Part shown: piece after piece, positions 15,173-19,873 of the stretch
Numbering within the stretch: the first letter of the stretch is position 1
Layout of the letters: every line of letters begins with the position of its first letter
Origin: Nitrospira sp. UBA2083
GTDB lineage: Bacteria > Nitrospirota > Nitrospiria > Nitrospirales > Nitrospiraceae
DNA length: 19,873 nt
Direction of reading: 5' to 3'
NCBI GenBank assembly: GCA_002331625.1
Contig: DCZN01000110.1
Coordinates: 1,581 to 21,453 of the forward strand
The notes under the pieces: model-generated
The model's database searches: none
Told to the model about the DNA's origin: nothing
What the model saw: only the letters and a program-made list of their open reading frames with translations
Position numbers and translations under genes: made by a program

Positions 15173-15982
15173 ATGAGTATCCTGATGAAGCAAGCACGAG
15201 CACTGTATCGGCGCGTCGGTCAACATGTTGCGCAGTCCAAATTCGGTCGGCTCCAAGATGCGGCGTCGATCGGGCATGAGAAGATCGGCACCGGCTATGG
15301 CGGATGGTTCGTTCCCCGTGGACTCTTGGGTCCGGAGTCTGTCTGTTACGGGGTCGGAGCCGGCGAAGATATCAGTTTTGAGACTGAGCTCATCAATCGA
15401 TACGGGTGTGAAGTGCACAGTTTCGACCCGACCCCGCGGGCGCAACAACATGTGGAACGGTTATGCAGAAATACCAGCAAGGGCCTTCCCACTTTCGTCA
15501 ACGATGCGGTTGACAGCCACTATGACATCGACCTGAAAGGTCTGGATCGGTTTCATTTTCACGCCGTCGGCTTATGGAGCGAGGACCGGACTATGCGCTT
15601 CTATGCCCCGGAGGATCCAGCGCATGTGTCCCATTCCATCGTCAATCTGCAGCGCACGAGTGAGTATTTCGAGGCCGATTGTAGAACGCTTCGGAGCCTC
15701 ATGCAGACCTTGGGACATACGGAACTCTCTCTGTTGAAGCTCGATGTTGAGGGAGCAGAATACGAGATCCTGGCTTCCATCCTGCAGAGTGGGATTCGGC
15801 CGACGGTGCTTTGTGTTGAATTTGATGAGGGATACCACCCGATAGATGAGGCATATCTGACGCGGATCCTCAGCCAAGTACAGCGTATCAAGACGGGAGG
15901 ATATCAGTTGACCCATATCGATGGATGGAACGCCACGTTTCTGCACCGTGCCGGGCCGACCAATCTAGGGGAGGCTCGATGA
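15173..15982 (+). CDS. FkbM-family SAM-dependent methyltransferase
   Basis: A 269-residue soluble protein with the FkbM methyltransferase pattern: SVCYGVGAGEDISFE (56-70, SAM-binding loop), VHSFDPTP (81-88), FHAVGLW, LLKLDVEGAEYEIL (187-200) and TVLCVEFD (211-218). FkbM-type enzymes O-methylate hydroxyl groups of polyketides or surface sugars; in a polysaccharide locus a sugar O-methyl group is the likely product. The ATG at 15173 follows GAGG by seven bases, four bases after the preceding glycosyltransferase stop. The frame is open to 15011 but the extra part overlaps that gene. Its stop overlaps the next start (ATGA). Substrate unknown. Confidence 0.85.
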   Translation: MSILMKQARALYRRVGQHVAQSKFGRLQDAASIGHEKIGTGYGGWFVPRGLLGPESVCYGVGAGEDISFETELINRYGCEVHSFDPTPRAQQHVERLCRNTSKGLPTFVNDAVDSHYDIDLKGLDRFHFHAVGLWSEDRTMRFYAPEDPAHVSHSIVNLQRTSEYFEADCRTLRSLMQTLGHTELSLLKLDVEGAEYEILASILQSGIRPTVLCVEFDEGYHPIDEAYLTRILSQVQRIKTGGYQLTHIDGWNATFLHRAGPTNLGEAR

Positions 15983-17127
15983 AGGTCGGAATGGTGGCTG
16001 CTTCGGTCTCCAGAAGCGGTGGGGGTGTTTACGAGGTCGTGCGCCGGAGTGCGCTCGAATTGCACCGTCGGGGATCCGACGTCAGCGTCTTTGGGCTGAC
16101 CGACGAGGGTTTCGAACAGGATCGAGAGGCATGGAACCCGGTCGCCGTCAACGTGTTTCGACATAGAGGCTACAAGCCGTTCGGGTATGCACCGGATCTT
16201 CTGCCGGCACTCCATTCTGCGGCTCCCGATATCCTACACAATCATGGCTTGTGGATGTATCCATCGGTGGCATCGGTACAGTGGGCGAAGCTCACAAAGA
16301 GACCGTATATGGTCAGCACGCACGGCATGCTGGATTCGTGGGCGATCGGGCACTCGTACTGGAAGAAGCGGATCGCGGGTGTGATGTATGAACATCGCCA
16401 TCTTGCGAATGCCGCGTGTCTCCATGCACTCTGCGCGCCGGAAGCGGATGCAATTCGCCGCTATGGAATAACGAATCCTGTGTGCGTGGTTCCTTGCGGC
16501 ATCGACTTGCCGCTGCTGAGCGTGAGTCCTTCACCACGGCGGGAAAAAATTCTTCTGTTTCTCGGGCGTCTGCATCCGAAGAAAGGGCTTGGCAACTTAT
16601 TGGCCGCGTGGCAGGCGCTGCAGGATGAGGATCGTTCCACTGTTGCGGAGTGGAAACTCTGGATCGTCGGTTGGGATCAAGGAAACCATGAGGCGGAGCT
16701 GCGGCGGTATTGCGCCGAGCAAGGTCTGCAGTCCTCGGTTCGATTTCTGGGGCCAAAGTTCGGGCCTGAGAAAGAGTCGGTTTTTCGATGCGCTGAGGCC
16801 TTCGTATTGCCGTCCTACAGCGAGGGGTTGCCTGTCAGTGTGTTGGAAGCGTGGTCGTACGGGTTGCCAGTCATCATGACGAAAGCCTGCAATCTTCCTC
16901 AAGGGTTTGAGGCTGGAGCCGCCTTGTGCATCGATGCGACGTCACCGAGTATTGCGCAAGGACTCCGTTCGATCATGACGATGTCAAGCGGAGAGCGATT
17001 GGAGATGGGGATACGCGGGAGGCAACTTGTGGAGCGTCAGTTCTCCTGGGTGTCGCACGCAGAACACATGTCTTCTATCTATTCGTGGATGAGCGGGACC
17101 GGCCCACGGCCGGACTGCCTCATTTAG
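15979..17127 (+). CDS. GT4-family glycosyltransferase
   Basis: A 382-residue GT-B glycosyltransferase of the GT4 type. The N-terminus has the glycine-rich SRSGGGVYEVV (11-21), which contacts the donor phosphate in this family, then HNHGLWMYPS (88-97) and STHGMLDSWA (113-122). The donor domain has LLFLGRLHPKKGL (192-204), VRFLGPKFG and an intact EX7E motif at SEGLPVSVLEAWSYGLPV (E282, E290). It would add a sugar from a nucleotide-sugar to the lipid-linked unit on the cytoplasmic face. The ATG at 15979 overlaps the FkbM stop by four bases, with AGGGGAGG four bases upstream. A gap of 13 bases leads to the acetyltransferase gene. Family certain, specificity unknown. Confidence 0.9.
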   Translation: MKVGMVAASVSRSGGGVYEVVRRSALELHRRGSDVSVFGLTDEGFEQDREAWNPVAVNVFRHRGYKPFGYAPDLLPALHSAAPDILHNHGLWMYPSVASVQWAKLTKRPYMVSTHGMLDSWAIGHSYWKKRIAGVMYEHRHLANAACLHALCAPEADAIRRYGITNPVCVVPCGIDLPLLSVSPSPRREKILLFLGRLHPKKGLGNLLAAWQALQDEDRSTVAEWKLWIVGWDQGNHEAELRRYCAEQGLQSSVRFLGPKFGPEKESVFRCAEAFVLPSYSEGLPVSVLEAWSYGLPVIMTKACNLPQGFEAGAALCIDATSPSIAQGLRSIMTMSSGERLEMGIRGRQLVERQFSWVSHAEHMSSIYSWMSGTGPRPDCLI

Positions 17128-17140
17128 CCAAGGAATCGCT

Positions 17141-17686
17141 ATGGCAGGTTCCCACACCTCGATTCAGCTCGTCTGGGACGGAGTCCGTCGGGTTCTCTGG
17201 AATTTAGTCTGGTGGGTCGCCTACCGCCCGAGCCCAAGGGTCCTCCACGGTTGGAGAAGGTTCTTGCTCAGGCGTTTCGGGGCCGTGATCGGAAAGGGAG
17301 CGCATCCGTATCCCTCAGTGCGGATTTGGGCACCGTGGAATCTGACCATGCGGGACGGCAGCTGCTTGGGCGACCATGTGCACTGCTATACAGTCGACCG
17401 GATCACGCTCGAGCCCCACGCGACGGTGAGCCAATTCTCATTTCTCTGTACGGCTGGGCATGATTATCGAGGCGAAGGAATGCCGTTGACTACGGCTCCC
17501 ATTACGATCGGTCGAGCTGCTTGGGTCGCCGCCGATGTCTTTATCGGACCCGGCGTGACCGTCGGGGAGCGTGCTGTTGTTGGAGCTCGGGCGAGCGTCT
17601 TTCGGAATGTCGATCCGTGGACGGTGGTTGGTGGGAATCCGGCCCGACTCATCAGAAAGTATGCACACCAAGAGGAGAAAATATGA
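17141..17686 (+). CDS. WcaF-like left-handed beta-helix acetyltransferase
   Basis: A 181-residue hexapeptide-repeat acetyltransferase in the WcaF/NodL/LacA group. A basic, Trp-rich N-terminus (1-45) resembles WcaF proteins. Hexapeptide turns follow: IGKGAHPYPSVRIW (50-63), MRDGSCLGDHV, ITLEPHATVSQFSFL, then ITIGRAAWVAADVFIGPGVTVGERAVVGA (121-149) and VVGGNPARLIRK (162-173). H107 in CTAGHDYRG is the expected catalytic base. It would transfer acetyl from acetyl-CoA to a sugar hydroxyl of the repeat unit. The divergently encoded SGNH lipoprotein upstream of asnB could undo this outside the membrane. The ATG at 17141 has AAGGA upstream; the stop overlaps the next ATG by four bases. Confidence 0.88.
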   Translation: MAGSHTSIQLVWDGVRRVLWNLVWWVAYRPSPRVLHGWRRFLLRRFGAVIGKGAHPYPSVRIWAPWNLTMRDGSCLGDHVHCYTVDRITLEPHATVSQFSFLCTAGHDYRGEGMPLTTAPITIGRAAWVAADVFIGPGVTVGERAVVGARASVFRNVDPWTVVGGNPARLIRKYAHQEEKI

Positions 17687-18321
17687 CGGATACAGTCGTT
17701 GACATCTCCGGCTACGTCTATGAGGACGGTGAACTAAATGAATCGCACCAGTATCTCATCCCGACGCTGTTGAGCGTTCTGGCCGAGCTCTCTCTTGAAC
17801 CGAAAGATCGGCGTGTGTTTGAGCTCGGTTGCGGCAATGGAGCGGTCGCCGCAGTTCTCACTCAAAAAGGATACCACACGACTGGTGTAGATGTGTCAAC
17901 CCAGGGGCTGGAGCAAGCTCGACGCCGCTATCCGTACCTCTTGCTCAGACCCGGATCAGCCTACGATCGACTTGCCGACACGTATGGACGCTTCCCGGTC
18001 GTCATCAGCCTGGAAGTGGTCGAACATCTCTATGCCCCGAGAACCTTCGCCAAGACGCTCTACGATCTTCTCGAACCTTCGGGCACCGCCATCGTTTCTA
18101 CGCCGTACCATGGGTATTGGAAGAATGTCGCTCTGGCGCTGACCGGACGCTTGGATGCGCACTTCACGGCTTTGTGGGATCATGGGCACATCAAGTTTTG
18201 GTCGGTGAGAACACTCACGGCGCTCCTGTTGGAGGCCGGTTTTCGAGATATTGCCATTGTAAGGGCAGGGCGCATTCCAGTTTTGGCGAAGTCGATGATT
18301 GCTGTTGCCAGGAAACCATAG
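17683..18321 (+). CDS. Class I SAM-dependent methyltransferase
   Basis: A 212-residue methyltransferase with a full class I core: motif I VFELGCGNGAVAAVL (45-59), acidic residue D70 in TTGVDVS (binding the SAM ribose), the VVISLEVVEHLYAPR segment (motif II region) and LLEPSGTAIVSTPYHGYW. The overall pattern is UbiG-like (Methyltransf_11/23), common in glycan loci. Target unknown; a sugar or lipid-linked intermediate is likely from context. The ATG at 17683 overlaps the acetyltransferase stop and has AGAGGAG six bases upstream; the frame is open to 17521 but only inside the neighbouring gene. It ends the first polysaccharide transcription unit; a 266-base gap with regulatory-looking repeats follows. 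Confidence 0.85.
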   Translation: MTDTVVDISGYVYEDGELNESHQYLIPTLLSVLAELSLEPKDRRVFELGCGNGAVAAVLTQKGYHTTGVDVSTQGLEQARRRYPYLLLRPGSAYDRLADTYGRFPVVISLEVVEHLYAPRTFAKTLYDLLEPSGTAIVSTPYHGYWKNVALALTGRLDAHFTALWDHGHIKFWSVRTLTALLLEAGFRDIAIVRAGRIPVLAKSMIAVARKP

Positions 18322-18428
18322 GACCCGCTTCCTGGTCTCTCCGCCTTTCCCTATGATGCCGTTGCTATCCGTTTGCGCTCCGTTCCTATTCTAAGTCACA
18401 CACTCATCCCCAGACTTCTCCACTCGTT

Positions 18429-18456
18429 TTAACATTAGGTTAATACAGATTTGAGG
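18429..18456 (+). promoter_or_regulatory. Triple 11-bp repeat upstream of the GT2 gene
   Basis: TTAACA (18429), TTAATA (18440) and TTGAGG (18451) start 11 bases apart, the same register as in the asnB promoter, and the block from the second half-site reads TTAATACAGATTTGAG against TTAACACAGATTTGAG there. It overlaps a 13-base palindrome GGTGAC-C-GTCACC (18455-18467). No clear -10 is seen. It marks the likely start of a second transcription unit. Confidence 0.45.
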
Positions 18457-18481
18457 TGACCGTCACCACCGGGCACTGCTG

Positions 18482-18520
18482 GTCAGCGTAGACTTCGCTC
18501 GCCTGAAGCGAGGTGCTGAC
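18482..18520 (+). other. Two-tier leader hairpin upstream of GT2
   Basis: An outer stem GTCAGC/GCTGAC (18482-18487 with 18515-18520) encloses an inner stem CTTCGCT/AGCGAGG (18493-18499 with 18507-18513, one T-G pair) around a 7-base loop. The 5' side has a 5-base and the 3' side a 1-base bulge. No T-run follows, so it is more likely a 5' leader structure or protein-binding site than a terminator. Confidence 0.4.
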
Positions 18521-18538
18521 GGCGATCTCACACGGACC

Positions 18539-18559
18539 GGGTACAGATGAACGGTACCC
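18539..18559 (+). other. Second leader hairpin upstream of GT2
   Basis: GGGTAC (18539-18544) and GTACCC (18554-18559) pair perfectly around nine bases, 28 bases before the GT2 start. The 5' arm lies in CCGGGTACAG, close to CCCGGTACAG in the asnB leader hairpin. Confidence 0.35.
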
Positions 18560-18587
18560 TTTCAAGCAAACGCGTAGGACCGCATTC

Positions 18588-19499
18588 ATGAGCCTGTCCA
18601 TCCTCATCCTGACCTTAAACGAGGAACGCAATCTTGAGGACTGCCTCCAGTCCGTGAAGTGGTCGGACGACATCGTCGTGCTGGATTCGTTCAGTACGGA
18701 TCGTACTGTCGCGATCGCAGAGGAGCGAGGTGCACGTGTTGTTCAGCGGCGTTTCGATAACTATGCCGCACAGAGAAATGCTGGGTTAAATGAGGTGGCG
18801 TACAAGCATCCGTGGGTGCTCATGCTGGATGCTGATGAACGTGTCACACCCGAATTGTGGGCAGAGATGGAATCAGCCACGGCCGCTGCCGATCCGACTG
18901 TTAGCCTGTTTCATATGAGAAGAAAAGATTACTGGTTTGGGCAGTGGCTCCGGCGAAGCAGCGGCTATCCAACCTGGTTCGGCAGGTTGGCTCGTGTGGG
19001 ATCTGTGACGGTTCAACGAGAGATCAATGAGCAGTATGTCCCTCATGGGGAGTCACGGTTCTTACAGGAGCATCTCCTTCACCACCCCTTCAATAAAAGA
19101 ATCGCGTACTGGCTGGAACGACACAACCGATATTCCTCGATGGAAGCGGCTGCTTTGGCGGTGGAACGGCGGGAAATGGTCACGGTTCGGGGTTTGTGGT
19201 CGACAGATCCGATCGTTCGTCGGAAAACGATGAAACAGATCGCCTACCGACTTCCGGCACGTCCATTCTGGGCATTTTGTTACCTGTATGTGGTGCGAGG
19301 AGGTTTTCTGGATGGTCGGCCGGGATTACGGTATTGCGCCCTTCGGGCAATTTACGAGTACATGATCGATCTCAAAATCAAGGAGCGATTGGAGGAACAG
19401 CATGTCCACGCGTCCGACTCAAACAATTATTTTCGTCAATCGCTACTTCTACCCCGATCATTCGGCGACGAGCCAGCTACTAAGCGACCTAGCATTTGA
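18588..19499 (+). CDS. WaaE/KdtX-like GT2 glycosyltransferase
   Basis: A 303-residue GT-A glycosyltransferase of family 2. It opens with SLSILILTLNEERNLEDCL (2-20), the nucleotide-binding strand and NEE motif, then DDIVVLDSFSTDRT (27-40), FDNYAAQRNAGL (56-67) and the metal-binding LMLDADERV (79-86, D81-A-D83). This order is typical of the LPS-core beta-glucosyltransferase group WaaE/KdtX. The C-terminal region has a hydrophobic segment near ARPFWAFCYLYVVRGGF that may hold it to the membrane. TAGGA lies about eight bases before the ATG; the frame is open to 18513 but that includes the leader hairpins. Residues from about 272 to the end are read out of frame with the start of the next gene, a 98-base overlap, and do not look like family sequence. 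Confidence 0.85.
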   Translation: MSLSILILTLNEERNLEDCLQSVKWSDDIVVLDSFSTDRTVAIAEERGARVVQRRFDNYAAQRNAGLNEVAYKHPWVLMLDADERVTPELWAEMESATAAADPTVSLFHMRRKDYWFGQWLRRSSGYPTWFGRLARVGSVTVQREINEQYVPHGESRFLQEHLLHHPFNKRIAYWLERHNRYSSMEAAALAVERREMVTVRGLWSTDPIVRRKTMKQIAYRLPARPFWAFCYLYVVRGGFLDGRPGLRYCALRAIYEYMIDLKIKERLEEQHVHASDSNNYFRQSLLLPRSFGDEPATKRPSI

Positions 19500-19873
19500 T
19501 CTTGCCTCCCGTGGTGAGACGATCCATGTCCTCACGGGTTGTCAGTTGTATGGTGATCCCCAGGCCGCCCTTCCTGCCGAGGAATGGATTCGCGGTGTGC
19601 ATGTGCACCGGGTACGCACATCGCGATTCGGCAGGGGACAATTGTTGGGGCGTCTGGTGGATTATCTGACATTTTATGTCGGAGCGACCTGGCAACTCTT
19701 GAGGATGATTCGACCCGGAGATGTTGTGGTGGCGAAGACCGATCCACCACTTATGTCTGTCTGTGCCGGGTGGGTTGCCACGTTTAAACGAGGCGTATTA
19801 GTGAATTGGGTCCAGGATCTGTTTCCGGAGGTGGCTACCTCGATGCATGTGCGTGGCGTACGATTTCTAGGGT
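19402..19873 (+). CDS. WcaI-like GT4 glycosyltransferase, cut by window edge
   Basis: Only the first 157 codons are inside the window. The frame starts MSTRPTQTIIFVNRYFYPD and continues SATSQLLSDLAFDLA, EEWIRGVHVHRVRTSRFGRG, GDVVVAKTDPPLMSV and LVNWVQDLFPEVA. This is the N-terminal acceptor domain pattern of GT4 enzymes related to the colanic acid protein WcaI. The ATG at 19402 has GGAGG six bases upstream. It begins inside the GT2 gene, 98 bases before the GT2 stop. The C-terminal donor domain, including any EX7E motif, lies outside, so completeness cannot be judged. Confidence 0.85.
   Translation, partial: MSTRPTQTIIFVNRYFYPDHSATSQLLSDLAFDLASRGETIHVLTGCQLYGDPQAALPAEEWIRGVHVHRVRTSRFGRGQLLGRLVDYLTFYVGATWQLLRMIRPGDVVVAKTDPPLMSVCAGWVATFKRGVLVNWVQDLFPEVATSMHVRGVRFLG

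Overview
The window reads as a chromosomal segment of a mid-to-high GC Gram-negative bacterium. Signal-peptide lipoproteins and an O-antigen/exopolysaccharide-type locus point to a diderm. The mix of a degenerate GGDEF protein, tiny C4 zinc-ribbon proteins, a DksA/TraR-type zinc finger and a PhoB-like regulator resembles what I know from Nitrospira (Nitrospirota). That assignment is an impression from protein style, not a database result.

Layout. (1) 108-1670, plus strand: an exported PhoX-like (DUF839) protein. (2) 1959-3153, minus strand: a 77-residue zinc-ribbon protein, a degenerate GGDEF-like protein and a DksA/TraR-type zinc-finger protein. (3) 3267-5375, plus strand: an arsenic resistance island (arsR, acr3, arsC). 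arsC carries a one-base frameshift that removes its third redox cysteine. Two identical-architecture inverted repeats, ATCAA-N6-TTGAT, lie upstream of arsR and upstream of acr3 and look like twin ArsR operators. (4) 5242-9125, minus strand: a small lipoprotein, an orphan PhoB/OmpR response regulator, and an 891-residue lipoprotein fusing a degenerate NodB-like domain to an SGNH hydrolase. (5) 9298-18321, plus strand: a tightly packed, overlapping surface-polysaccharide operon. It holds an AsnB-type amidotransferase, a MurJ/Wzx-like flippase, a Wzy/WaaL-type polymerase or ligase, two GT4 glycosyltransferases, an FkbM methyltransferase, a WcaF-like acetyltransferase and a class I SAM methyltransferase. 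(6) 18588-end: a second polysaccharide unit behind its own leader, with a WaaE-like GT2 and a WcaI-like GT4 cut by the window edge.

How it may work together. The operon would build an oligosaccharide on a lipid carrier (glycosyltransferases), decorate it (amidation, methylation, O-acetylation), flip it and polymerise or ligate it. The divergent NodB/SGNH lipoprotein is placed to edit the polymer outside the inner membrane. The main regulatory signal is a set of 11-bp-spaced TTAACA-type half-sites in three promoter regions: upstream of the response regulator itself, between the fusion lipoprotein and asnB, and upstream of the GT2. OmpR/PhoB-family regulators typically bind such tandem repeats, so the orphan regulator may control itself and both polysaccharide units. 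This is inference.

No stretch longer than 300 bases lacks a gene. The largest gaps are 1671-1958 (a terminator-like hairpin, otherwise nothing seen) and 18322-18587 (regulatory repeats and leader hairpins). I saw no tRNA, rRNA, insertion sequence or CRISPR array.
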